From positions 7,417,991 through 7,481,990 of the forward strand of contig OX422194.1 in assembly GCA_949130485.1 (NCBI GenBank): a DNA stretch of 64,000 nt, written 5' to 3'. The DNA comes from Agelas oroides. Taxonomy: Eukaryota; Porifera; Demospongiae; Agelasida; Agelasidae. The first letter of the stretch is position 1. Each line of letters opens with the position of its first letter. The translations under genes were made by a program, and so were the position numbers. Below, one piece after another: positions 47,801 through 58,668 of the stretch. The notes beneath the pieces are model-generated. The model worked only from the letters and a program-made list of their open reading frames with translations, had not been told where the DNA came from and ran no database searches.

Positions 47801-50800
47801 TAGCTAGCTTATCATGGCTATATACATGTCTTGTATTCAACTACCAGTGATGACTGTCTGAGAGTGCTGAAGAGTGTCCAACACAATGTTAGAAAATACC
47901 ATTTGCATTTGGCACTGAACTCCATACAATACATATACAACTCAATGAATGAAACAGGGCCAACTCAATCTTGAACTCACCAGTGCTAGCTGAGTACACT
48001 CCAATGTATATGGTCTGGGTAACACTCATTGCATCAGGTATCTCACAGTGGTAGATTCCATTCTCTCCACCTCTCCTGCGGTGCAGAAGTACCACACTCT
48101 GACCTCTTGTTCTGTGGAAGTCCCACTGGCCACCACTGTTAGGAACTCTAGTTCCATTAGGGAAGAACACGTTCCCTAGGAGAACTGGCCCAATTTCACC
48201 AATATAAGGAGGTTGGCAACAAGCAGTTAGATCAGTCAAGCAGAACAGGGCATCATCACCTTCACCAATGTCCTCCAGGGTCACAAGACTGTTGTTATGG
48301 TATGTGGTACCTCTCAACCAGAAACTGACTGCACCAGGAAAGGAAGAGATATCACTGTCACAGAGAGCTTGATATTTAGGTATTGGAAACATGTTACACA
48401 TCTGCAGCCAGTCTGAAAAGCTAAGTCCACAGAAGAGCAACAAAGTGCCACACATCTAATTACCCTCACACTCCATAATTGACACGTGTGGTTCAGTGAA
48501 CAATGCATACATGTCCAAAATGCACTGAGTATTACATTAAACATCTGCCAGAGAGATGTGTTTATTTGATTGTTTGTGTATAATTGCCAAAGAGAATGCA
48601 TCAAGCACTCTAGTTATGTACCCATACCATTTTGAGTATAGTCTGGTGATGTGCCTATGTACCATTTTCTGCTGTTGGCATGTAACCTGGAATATTCAGT
48701 ATTAGGTCTAAAAAACTGGAAACTCCTTTACAGCTAGACTAAATGAGTGAATTTCATTTGAAACAAATTACGCCCTCCCAGATCAATAACCATGGTCTTT
48801 GGTCTGGAAACGAGTTCAAAGTTCAAGGTATGTGCATTTTTAGCTAAAACTGTACGCTAATGACTTGCTTGTGCATAAGCAAGATATTATTAGAATTTTG
48901 AAATTTTTGACTCTTAAATACAACCTTTTCCCACTACTATGAGAAGAGACCATGCCAGCCTTGCGCTGGTCAACTCACGATTTCACGTGTGAACCAATTT
49001 CACTTTTCACTTATGGGCTGCTATGGCAGTCTGTATGATTACATCACTTACCTAGCACTATACAGGACTAGAAATACCCTACCTTGCATACATCCCTAAT
49101 TTTTAGCTAAAACTGTACGCTAATGACTTGCTTGTGCATAAGCAAGATATTATTAGAATTTTGAAATTTTTGACTCTTAAATACAACCTTTGCCCACTAC
49201 TATGAGAAGAGACCATGCCAGCCTTGCGCTGGTCAACTCACGATTTCGCGTGTGCACTCCCTCCCAGATCAATAACCATGGTCTTTGGTCTGGAAACGAG
49301 TTCAAAGTTCAAGGTATGTGCATAATTTACAGAGCAAACCATAATATACACAACACACAAATAGCTAAACACACAACTTTAGTTGAGGCCGAATGTATCT
49401 GCAGCACTTCACTTCTGGCCAGACTGTCGGCAACACATACCAAAGGGGCTGGGCTACCCATCCCATGACATGACAGTTGCATGATGAGCAAGTTATACGG
49501 GAGTATTGCATATATTGCGCATCTGCGCAATATCCCTACATAGAGAGTCTACCGACTCTCTGAGTCATCATAGTTTACTCACTTGCTAGTTTCATATACT
49601 GGCTATACTATTTGAGGGTGGTATTTACTTTGCTCACTGTTTCTGACCGTGTCACTGCTAGTGAAGGAAGGTGCATCCAGATCAATGCAACATCTGATCA
49701 ATGGTTGGGAAATATGGTACCATGTAGCATGCTGCCAAGGTCCAATTAACATGTGTTTCACTTTTGGAAATGACTCAAATTTGTGATAGTGTAACTGGAT
49801 GTCGATAATCAGCTGACAGTGATAATTACTACGTAGTCCTACAGTGCATGTATGGAATCAACTCACCATTGGTAGCTACAACCAGAGTCGCTGAGTCACT
49901 TCCCCTGGCATTCTCCACTGTGCAATTGTATGCCCCCACAATGACAACTGATGGATCAATGGTGAGCACTATCTGGTAGGTACCCACAGCAGGATCAACT
50001 ACTCTCATGGTCTGTTGGTAAGTTGAATTGAGAGTTATCACAACCCCATCTCTCCTCCAGGTGACAGTAGTAGCAGGTCCACCATATGATGTGCAGGTGA
50101 GGGTCCTGGACTGATTACCATAAACCGGAGTGGTTACACTGGGAGAACCTGAAGGTAGCAAGTAGGCAAACTGATAATACAAACTAGGGCTAGGATCAAC
50201 TAATAAATGTGATCTAACACAGAACAACTGAGAAACGCTACAAAATTTTCCTGTGCAAAGGTGGAAGTGACTTCCAATTCGTAGCCATAAATCATAACAA
50301 CATATACACATACTTCATCCTACTAATAGCAGAGCCCCTGCGTCATGATGACAAGATAATACCATGAGCAGAGTCAACTATAGCTATCTTGAGCTTATGA
50401 GCCAGATAAAGATGTCAATCTTGGCCATATCAAGCCCACTTTTAAACGTAATGTGTTGGTGCCTACAGCCAACTGCATAAGACTAAGACAGACCCTTATA
50501 CAGCAAGCTACAATAAAAGATCTACAATTAGTTGGACATAGTCACACATGTGCCTTGTAGCAGCACTAAGAGTTAGCCTTTCCGTACAAGACACATGTGA
50601 ATACATCACACAAACTACTTACTCACATTGCGGTTGGGGAAAGACTGGGCTAGCCTTGTACTCAGGCTTTTTGATCTATATTTTGTCTCACAGCTTTGAA
50701 AATCTAAAGGAAAGCTAGAAGAATTTTACATGCTACAAGTGTATGACGCTTTGTGTGTCCTCCTGGATGCCAAGTCATCTTGGTCTTGTAGCTATCAAGC

Positions 50801-52673
50801 TTGATTTTTCTCCAAAGCTGCAAGACAAAATTGAGATTGGAAAGCCTGGGATTAATGCTATAGATCTGAGCTCACAGATTTGACAATAAGATGTTTTAAG
50901 TCAACAGCGCCTATCAAGTACCGTATAGCGCTAATTTTTCGAGGGTCTAAATTTTCGCAAATAGCAATTTTTGAAGATTTCGTTGAAATAATTTCGCGAA
51001 TTCGCTGCACGCGCACACTGCACACCGCATGTCAAAAATTTTCGTTGAAATATTTTCGCAAACAGTTGAAAATTCGCGAAATTAAAGACCCGCGAAAATT
51101 TAGTGCTATACGGTATACACACAGCTAATCTTAGCTCTCAAAGCATAAAAGAAGCCACCTTTTTCTAACATGACACTGCTGCAACATTTAGAGTGAGTTG
51201 AGAATCATAGGGCACCATATGTACATCACACACCAAGGAAATTGCTTAAAAACTCAGCACCACCACATGACTGTAGTACGTCTGTGGTACAGTCTAGCCC
51301 CCAAAATAAGCACATAACTTGGTGTACACAGCAACTGGATATGAAAGATGTCTGTAGGAAGGTTCCTGCAGCGAATATTTTGCTCAGAGATTGTTTCTTA
51401 CCAATGTTTCTTAGCAAGCAAGATTCTGATTCACTAGATGACCATGAAACTAGTGATATTGCAGATTCTGCATTTAATTTGCTGCAGCTGAACAAAAGTG
51501 TGTTGGTCAGCAGCCGTTGAGTGAACTGAAATGGCTGCAAGTAGTGCGAAAAATCTGATGCAGCATTGCTTTTTGTCAGTTTAGGAAATAATTTTTGTAT
51601 GATGATATGATGATATGATGGGTAACTTTTAAACTCTATACATGTATTTATTTTAATTGAAAGTGCACACGTGCAAGTTGGGGTCCATGAAAAAGTGGTC
51701 AGGCCAAAACCCTACCTGCCCGACCGCTTGCTAAAGCCATGATTTGTGGGCAGAGTTTCAAACATTTGCGCCACAAACTGACATGACTTGCTTCACAGAA
51801 GTTCACTTAATTGTTGGATGGAGTGAGTGGAGCATGGGCTTGCAAATAGTTTTTGTTTTGCTGACACCCAAACCACCAATTCTTTGCCAACTTCAAATTC
51901 AAAGCAATCTGCCAATGGCTATAAAGACTAATATATATATATATATACAGCAAAGGGAGAGAGATCAAATCCATCACTAGATTCACTTTACACTAAGTGT
52001 ATTCAATTGTCCAATAATATTGGAGGTGTCCAGTGCAAAAATGAGAATATAGTACAAGTTTGGTTACAGAAATGTTAACCTAACTTTTGTTACATGTGCC
52101 ACTCACCAGTACTTGCTGTATACACTCCAATATACAAGGTCTGGGTAACATTTGTTGTGTCAGGTATCTCACAACGGTAGATGCCAGTCACTCCACCTCT
52201 CCTCCGGTGCATACGTACCACACTCTGACCTCTGTCTCTGTAGAAATTCCACTGTAGACTTTGATTATTAATAATCCTGTTGGAAACAACAGTTCCATTG
52301 GGAAAGAACCAGTCCCCTAAGGTATATCCACCAGTATACGCACCTCGGCAACAAACAGTTAGGTCAGTTACACACAACAGGGCAGCAGCATCATAACCTT
52401 CCCCAATATCCTCCAGGGTCACAAGACTGTTATTCTGGTATGTTGTACCTCTGAATGAGAACCTGACATCACCTGCACCTAGAAAGGAAGAGATACTAAT
52501 GACACATAACTTATGTACGGGAAATCTGTTGCATGTCTGGAACTTGTCTGATAACCATAACAAGGCTCCTAAGCAGTATTCTAAGCTGTGGTATTGGTAA
52601 CAGAATAAACACACTGATTATTGGGAGCTGAATAATTATTGGTAAAAGTGTGCAAACCACATGACATGGTGTG

Positions 52674-52707
<34 letters not shown>

Positions 52708-55700
52708 GATTTGTAACAAAAACATTTGTATTAACATTCAATGTACAGTGTGTGATACTCTGTGGTATACTTTTGCTACAAGTTTGAAGTAATGTTACTG
52801 GGATTCATAGTACAGAGTCACAAAAAAGTTTTCTGAATGAAAACAAGTGCATGAAATCCCTAATCCGGACTGACCTCTCTGTAGCAGCTAAATTTAGTAA
52901 TACTTGCAGATATATTGATGACTTGCTTACACTTAACAACCCTGATTTTCAAGCATGCATAGGCCAAATTTACCCCCCAGAATTAGAGCTTAAGAAAACT
53001 ACAGAGAGCCATGACAGCTGTTCCTACCTGGATCTTAACATTAATGTCCTGAATGGTAAGTTTTGCACAGACTTGTATGATAAGAGGGATGCCTTCAACT
53101 TTTCAATAGTCAATTTTCCACACATGGATAGCAACATACCCTCAAAACCAGCATACGGAGTAGTAATTTCACAGTTAGTTCGATATTTGAGGATATGTTG
53201 TAATTACCAAGATTTTGTTTACAGATCTAAACTACTCACAACCAGATTACTTAGACAGGGATACGTATACCAAAAACTCTGTAGCACCTACAAGACCTTT
53301 GTGCATCGCTACCCCAGGACTTTACAGAAGTACGGGAGGTGCCTGAAAAACATTATTACTGAATGCAGGCCCGTAGGAAGCAAATTTGAAATGGTCCGGC
53401 CGTATTACAGCGCAAAGCGCGCGCATAAGTTCTGGGGTAGGCCCACCTCTAGAAGGTCAAATTACTTTTTAGGCCGTTTTGAAGCCGTTGTCGCTGATTC
53501 CCAACGATTCGGTTGCAGCAGTTACACTTGAGAATATGAGGCAGTACTGTATGCGTTCTTTTGGTGTCATAGAACATATATCTATGATTGTCTTCGCCGC
53601 CGTAATGGCACGCGCGTATTCGCGATCTATTGTGAGAGTAGCGTATCTATTGTGAGGGACTTTCTTCAGGCGACAAAGCGTGCTTGCCTCCAGCCTCCAA
53701 CTGAAATCTTGTGGATGACAGCTGTCATCTGGGGTCCCTGCTTGCGTAGCTACTTTTGGAGTAACAATTGAACAACCCGCCGAAGCTCATACGGCATTTT
53801 TGCGTGGGTTAGTTGGCCGAATATTGGTCCGGCGGCCGCCGGACCTGCCGGACCTGCTCCTACGGCCCTGGAATGCATTGCCATAGCTACTGTTTAACGC
53901 AGCCTGAACATGCAGTTTACTTGGCTTGGCACATTTATGCACACACAGCCTTTAAACACGCACTGTTTGCCTTACACTGTTTGCCTTGTGCCTTATTAAC
54001 AATACTTCCGGTACCTCCAGTGCCTCTGTATGCGCGCGCGCGCACGCACGCGTCGATAACACGTGACGATCAATCGCTACGTAAGACCTTCGAACGAAAG
54101 ACAGCTGCACGAAGAACAGCTGCACGAAGAGACGGTGCTTTCGAGGAGTCTCTACCGACTTTTGAATAAGGCCAGCCACCTGACTGCATTCTGTGCATGA
54201 GATAGCAGTCCCCATCTCCCGGTCACCCCAGCGCAGCTGATGAGGCCTGGTATTGGCCGAAACGCGTCCTGCGCAGTGGGTGACTTTGCATAACATCTAG
54301 GCCTGTTTTATAAGGGAGATGTGGTTCGTTGATTGTTCATGCACATTTGGCCAACTATGCTTTGTGTTTGTCAGTTGTGTGCATAGGAGGGTTGTGGAAG
54401 GCAGTGGGGTGGGTAGTGCTGGGTGTGGAGTGCATGTTGATGTGCATGGGGAGTGAGTTATGTTGTGGGTGGCTGCAATGTAGTTGCTATACTGAGCATG
54501 GCAGATATGGTCTGTCTTGAATGCAGAAACTGTGGAGTGCATGAGCTGGGTCTGTATGGTATGTTGGGATGGTGTGAAATTGTTGTGGTGTCATTCCCAT
54601 CTAGTTTGGTTGGTTTTTGAGGGTTCCATCCCTACATGCGCTTGTTTTCATTCAGAAAACTTTTTTGTGACTTGTTTCTGCTGTTTTTTTGTATTGTTTT
54701 TTAGGAATGGTAAGAGAGAAGAGACATAGGAGGGTAGGCCGAGGGGAAGATGCATGCTGTGTACAGTAACTTTTTTGTTCACAAAGAACTAAGAATCGTC
54801 ATAAATTCAAACACTTCCAAGTGAAATTATAGATCCAAACATCAAACTTCTTTATCTGCAGGGTTTAGAAGCCCAAGCAAAGCCTCATAAAACCCAAGTG
54901 CAAAGCACATGAGTTTAATGAGGCTTTTGGCGAGCTTATAAATCCCGTGCTCACTTCAGGTAGACTACTAATGGGTTCACCGAGAAACTCTCCATAGACT
55001 GTCGCCACAGAGTATTGAGTCATAAGACCCCATTACAGGAACAGTTTGATGGTGAGTAGCTATAGTCTAAATCGGTTTAAAACCACAGCATAGGGACCTA
55101 TGGAGCTTAACAACCACCAGTTTCTGTGGCTGCTTCCTCTAGCGTGGAAAGTTTTGAATGAAGCCATACACTGTTGACTCGGTGCTACTAGCTGCACTAG
55201 AGCAGTTTGAGTACCAAGCTACCAATAGGCTGCTACTTGCTGTGTTGGAGGAATATGAAGACTCAGGCACAACACAAAAGGAAGATGTTAAGAAGACACT
55301 AGTCAAAATGCTACCATCAACTCGAAGTAAACATTGTATATGTACTATATATGCATTTTTGTTGTAAATGACTATAATAAGCTGTGAAAGTTGAAAATAA
55401 AAATTGAATATCAGTGGTTAGTGTTGTAAGTCATATAACCCACCTACATACGAAGTACTTGATGGTTAAACACTAGCTGGCAACTTAACCCTAGCATATA
55501 ACAAGCTCACGGAGGCCTTTGACTAATCTAACATAGACATTTCGAGCGTGTCATTTGTGCACGTTTAATGTGGCCGCCATTTTTTTCGGGGTCATCCCTA
55601 CATATGGCGTACTACCATACACCATGATATTCATCAATAAGACCACACAGTTCCATTCTTTTTTCTTCCCCCAAGTTGCACTCACTATCGTACTCATAAA

Positions 55701-58668
55701 CATATTCCAATAACAAATTTGCAGACAATTAATTCTTTAATACATGCTAACCTTGATTAATTGATTATTGGTCACAGCTATACAGCATTCCTATTTGTCA
55801 TGAATGACATGACTTGTAAGGTTTAATTATGCATACATGTCTAACATTGGCCAAAATGTATCCTGTGCATATTATTACAGTAAAGCAGCAACCTAGGAGA
55901 ATTCATTATTTTGAGTTCATGTATTCTGCTCCCATGATGGCACAAACTTTGCATAGCAGCACCTAAAGCTGTTGGAGTTCTGGTGACAGGAAGGTGCTAA
56001 GACAATGTGTGTTTACAGCCAATCACCATTATCATACAATTTTCAGCTGCCATTTAAAGCAAACTTGTAGGAGAATCTTTGAACAGTCATTTCTTTGTAT
56101 ACTGCTACCGTCAGAGCTGAGATTGTATGTCCAGCCAAGTTAACGGTCCTGTTGCCCATGGAAGCACTCGATAATGACTCATGGATTATCGAGTGCTTCC
56201 ATGGGCAACAGGACCGTTAACTTTGCTGGAAAGCATCGCTAAAGTACCAGACCAGCAAGTCGCTAAAACGGGCAAATCGTCTATGTTCTAACTTTCTTCT
56301 TTCTTTGACTGTAAGCCAGGCTAGCACGATAACGGCTGAAGCTATTACTACGATTGAAACGCGAAGAAACAACATTGACTAATCTAACGCAGACATTTCG
56401 AGCGTATCATTTGTGCACTTTTAATGTGGACGCCATTTTTTTCGGGGTCATCCCTACATATGGCATACTACCGTACACCATGATATATATGGAGGGTTTG
56501 TGAGATGAAAGTTTTACATGTACAAGGTAGTGCAATGTTGTTCCTGTCGGTTGATTGGAGCAAAACAGAAAGAATTAGACAGAAACATAGCTCTCATATT
56601 ATTGGGGCATCCCCATGAGTTGTACGCATGCATAGATTAAGTATATAAGGGGGAAGCGGGACTGTAAAAGCAGTTTTTTAGTTCTCCTGTACGGCAGGCA
56701 AGGATCAGTTGTTCAATGTGGTCAAAGTTAAGTAGCTAGCTGGATGAAGGACCCACCCACCCAACCCTTATGATGAATTCAATATCTATGTATCCAGTTA
56801 CATGAGAATCTTTCTCTCTACCATCACATGCACATATTATTGCAGTGGGTGTCATGCAAGAGCTTGGAAACATCCGAGAACCTAGGCTTCAAGAACTAGC
56901 AGCGGGTGTTCCACGAACGTTGCGGTTATCAAGGGCCAAGTCTACTGTACAGAAATACACCAGATCTTTTGAAGAAGTGGGCAGCGCAATACCCCAAAAT
57001 ATCAGAGTTCCCAGCTCAACCTGCCCATGTGGCACTTTACCTGCAACACTTACTAGAAACTTCAGAAGCAAAAACAGCAGTGGATGATGCAGTGAATGCA
57101 CTGGCATGGGTGCATGAACTAGGAGGGTTGCCATCACCACTAGCTAGCTGTCCCCCGTTTTCACCCAACAGTGAGAACAATGCAAGAGAGTGCACATCGC
57201 ATAAAAGGGAGGCCGAAGGTGAAAAAGGAACCAGCATCACCACAGTTGCTACAGAAAATGGTCAGTATGTTAGCCCAGGAGTCAGCATCGTTGTTGGACA
57301 TACGAACTGTGACTATCTGTCTGCTAGCTTTCTCAGGATTTTTCCGTTTCAACGAGATAGCACAAATAAGATGCTCTGAATTACAGTTCTCCAGCACCAA
57401 TTAGGGTGCGATAAAGTAAGACTGACCAGCACAGAGATGGGAATGAGGTAGTAATCACAAGAACTGGGAGTGATACGTGCCCTGTAGCAATGCTTGAACG
57501 ATAAATGGCCATGGCAAATCTCACACCTGCAGGGGAAATCTGCGCACTATTCAGACCACTCACAGCAACAAAGCATGGCCATAGGCTAAAACAAGTGGGA
57601 CAATTGACATACTCTCGGGTTCAGTAGGTGATGAGAGAGGCACTGCGCAGGCTTGGTGAGAAGCCAGATGATTATGGACTTCACAGTTTCAGAGCTGGAG
57701 GAGCAACTGCCGCGGCAAATGCTGGAGTTGAGGATCCAAAATAAATGGGCGATGGAAGTCTGAAAATGCTAAAGATGGCTACATAAAAGACTCTTATGAT
57801 AGCAGACTGTCAGTCTCCCTAAAACTAGGGCTGTAGCAGGCTGGATTAGTTGTTGGTTTTTTTTACCTTAGCACAACAGTGCAAGGGTTTTCGCCTGGTA
57901 TGGGAGTGGACCATCCTATACCTAAATTTGGGGTTTTCAATTTTTATTTGGTCCCCAGCCTGAAAATGTGACCAAGTCATGCTAAACCTTTATCTCAGTT
58001 GTTGTTATAATGTTGGTGGTGAATAATGCCTGCTACAGGGGCAAAACCTCATTGCAGAAAGGTATAAGAGTAGCAATTGCAGGTTGGCAGCTAGAAAAGA
58101 GTGCAAGCCAGGCCAAGTGTAAACATATTGCATTTCATGTCACTTAGCAGCTACAAATTTTTGAGTCTACAATTTGGTTACACCGAGGTCCATCAAACAA
58201 TTGTGGATTTGAACGATGCCGCTGCTCAGCCAATGGCCAAATCCGTGCTGAATATTTGCAAAGGTAGTGCACGGATATATTTAGAGGCCTAATAATCTAG
58301 TATAGTGTGGGGGCAGTGTCACCCCCTTTCACATATGTGCCCCGTTTTTACGCATTGTAATCACCTGCACAAAACTTGCATGATGCAACGCAATAGTTCA
58401 CACAAGTTGAGTTCGCCCATAGATATTATAGACTAGTAACCAGTTACTAGTCTATAATATCTATGGTTCGCCTTGGGTAAATACGTCTAGCAGAGTAAAT
58501 CTGTGCCTTTTACTCCTCGTATAGGTAGCTAGTATATATCCAATTTATGCCCCCTTCCTTGTATGTGTTACACTGGTCGTGTCGCTAACCTTGTTGTGCG
58601 CCACTGACACTCGAAGGCCAGCAGCACAAGAGCAGTGAAGCGGCAAACAGCACAATCTTTTCAATCAT
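41875..58668 (-). CDS. G5: Ig/FN3 transmembrane receptor with one broken exon
   Basis: Exons: 58590-58668 signal peptide (MIEKIVLFAASLLLCCW), 52107-52478 N-type Ig, 49867-50148 Ig-a, 47981-48328 second N-type Ig, 46777-47079 Ig-b, 46462-46696 chimeric FN3-1/Ig-b (235 nt, out of frame), 45876-46154 FN3-2, 42632-42910 FN3-3, 42243-42357 transmembrane (GAVVGTSIG helix), 42136-42174 juxtamembrane, 41875-41962 tail (AAYGGV ... DVYEYPQ). Without the chimeric exon the sum is 2,184 nt, an open 727-aa protein; with it the frame is lost. Since neighbouring exons share phase 1, skipping gives an intact product. The first intron is 6.1 kb and holds a reverse-transcriptase fragment, a hammerhead ribozyme and a recombinase relic. 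A decayed stalk exon lies at about 45768-45830. The long first intron makes the link between 58590 and 52478 less certain than in G3 and G4. Confidence 0.72.
43143..43487. repeat. GC-rich degenerate tandem repeat
   Basis: Imperfect units of roughly 60 bp contain AGTAGCGCAGCTCG..GG and CAAGAATC elements. A 106-codon plus-strand frame crosses it, but its composition (R, S, Q rich) reflects the repeat. The right end (GAGAGTCGGTAGACTCTC, then TATGTAGGGAT) recurs inverted at about 49503-49562, marking the border of a mobile repeat. It sits in a G5 intron. Confidence 0.6.
44375..44980. repeat. Long inverted repeat element, 150-bp arms
   Basis: The left arm 44375-44524 and right arm 44831-44980 are close reverse complements (both contain AAAGATGTAGGGATGG). 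The 306-bp centre includes another hairpin at about 44738-44796 of the CCTCGTTCCCAGGCC family. No transposase is encoded. It is a foldback element in the G5 intron between FN3-2 and FN3-3. Confidence 0.9.
45249..45392. repeat. Foldback element, 144 bp
   Basis: The arms start GGTTAGAAACC and end GGTTTCTAACC, with further pairing of TTCTTAGGGCT with AGCCCTAAGAA and of AAGTGTTTACATAAT with ATTATGTAAACACTT around a short CG-rich hairpin centre. It encodes nothing. Confidence 0.85.
45505..45650. repeat. MITE with perfect 26-bp terminal inverted repeats
   Basis: The terminus TTAACCCTTTAAACCCTATA (first 20 bases) is matched exactly over 26 bp at the other end. The element is 146 bp and starts and ends with TTAA. 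The core is GC-rich with a partial hairpin (TGCGCACTGCGCA). It has landed within a short tandem duplication of GGACATGTGGTTCAT. Confidence 0.92.
46462..46696 (-). pseudogene. Chimeric, frameshifted FN3-1/Ig-b exon of G5
   Basis: The exon opens as FN3-1 (AGSPINLNAVQV, then WTPPATVTGYQVYWSGGGG) but after VTITDRT switches to the 3' end of an Ig-b exon (SNIRTPSGSTRS in another frame), finishing at that exon's donor. Its length, 235 nt, is not divisible by three. It evidently arose by a deletion that joined two neighbouring exons and removed the intron and part of each domain. Four codons (GNM and one more) are also lost after GGGGYDS relative to G2. Confidence 0.8.
48775..49322. repeat. Nested direct duplication in a G5 intron
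   Basis: A 62-bp segment (CCTCCCAGATCAATAACCAT...) occurs at 48775-48836 and 49260-49322, and a 154-bp segment (TTTTTAGCTAAAACTGTACG...) at 48836-48989 and 49099-49253. The order is A-B, unique spacer, B-A. Identity is nearly complete, so the duplication is recent. Confidence 0.9.
50919..51115. repeat. MITE-like foldback, 197 bp
   Basis: The ends are TACCGTATAGCGCTAA and the complement, with TTTTCG..AATTTTCG-rich arms pairing along the whole element. It is flanked by TA. Frames on both strands are by-products of the inverted repeat. Confidence 0.85.
52677..52706. repeat. (AC)n microsatellite
   Basis: About 14-15 AC units lie just upstream (on the receptor strand) of the first N-type exon of G5 and about 150 bp left of the reverse-transcriptase fragment. 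Confidence 0.95.
52851..53531 (+). mobile_element. Reverse-transcriptase fragment, probably Penelope-like
   Basis: A 226-codon open frame contains CRYIDDLLTLNNPDF, with YIDD matching the catalytic motif of reverse transcriptases, followed by IYPPELELKKTTES, SYLDLNINVLNGKF and LYDKRDAFNF, typical of the palm end and thumb of a cellular retroelement RT. The first palm motifs are missing, so the copy is 5' truncated. The frame is intact from YIDD to a stop, with no recognisable endonuclease after it. Assignment to Penelope-like elements rests mainly on the hammerhead ribozyme 700 bp downstream in the same orientation, a combination known for that class. It lies in the first intron of G5, antisense to it. 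Confidence 0.7.
54222..54284 (+). ncRNA. Hammerhead ribozyme (type I, minimal stem III)
   Basis: Stem I pairs GTCACCC (54222-54228) with GGGTGAC (54278-54284), then an internal loop, then GCGCAG (54231-54236) with CTGCGC (54269-54274). The core CTGATGA (54237-54243) is followed by stem II GGCC/GGCC (54244-54247 with 54255-54258, 7-nt loop), GAAA (54259-54262), a two-pair stem III closing on GC, and the cleavage triplet GTC (54266-54268). All invariant core bases are present. Such very short stem III hammerheads are known in Penelope-like retroelements and tend to act as dimers. Cleavage is predicted after 54268. Confidence 0.88.
55158..55367 (+). other. Small frame of unknown nature
   Basis: A 69-codon frame shows two similar halves (LLAALEQFEYQATNRL and LLAVLEEYEDSGT). 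It may be a piece of a mobile element, since it lies among repeats; no domain is recognised and no splice context supports a gene. Confidence 0.2.
55519..56488. repeat. Direct repeats of about 110 bp flanking 745 bp
   Basis: The segments 55519-55629 and 56374-56488 are about 93 percent alike by eye (both contain GACATTTCGAGCGT, CGCCATTTTTTTCGGGG and TCATCCCTACATATGGC). They lie in the same orientation, so they could be terminal direct repeats of a small element, or two insertions of one repeat. The perfect palindrome at 56131-56230 lies between them. Confidence 0.7.
56131..56230. repeat. Palindrome with 38-bp perfect arms
   Basis: The arm AGTTAACGGTCCTGTTGCCC... at 56138-56175 is matched exactly at 56185-56222, and pairing continues imperfectly to 56131 and 56230. 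The loop is 9 nt. Confidence 0.93.
56860..57835 (+). mobile_element. Decayed tyrosine recombinase gene
   Basis: Successive plus-strand frames encode an N-terminal core-binding region (STVQKYTRSFE, then YPKISEFPAQPAHVALYLQH and AVNALAWVHELGG), a box with arginine (LLAFSGFFRFNEIAQIR, near 57340), HSFRAGGAT (57682-57708, the HxxR box) and DGYIKDS with the likely nucleophile tyrosine at 57780-57782. At least three frameshifts or stops separate these, so it is dead. Recombinases of this form occur in Crypton and DIRS/Ngaro-type elements; with no partner RT of DIRS type nearby, the class is open. Confidence 0.78.
58417..58466. repeat. Palindrome, 24-bp perfect arms
   Basis: CCATAGATATTATAGACTAG... 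at 58417-58440 is matched exactly at 58443-58466 around a 2-nt centre. It lies about 120 bp downstream (on the gene strand) of the G5 signal-peptide exon, in the first intron. Confidence 0.95.

Noticed and set aside
51242..51520. A 92-codon plus-strand frame (with a 104-codon frame opposite)
   Set aside because: No domain, no paralogue in the window and no splice or promoter signal; I cannot tell it from chance or a repeat fragment.
52851..57835. The RT fragment and the tyrosine recombinase as one DIRS element
   Set aside because: The RT motif is YIDD rather than the DIRS type, the two are 3.3 kb apart, and the RT is followed by a hammerhead typical of Penelope-like elements.
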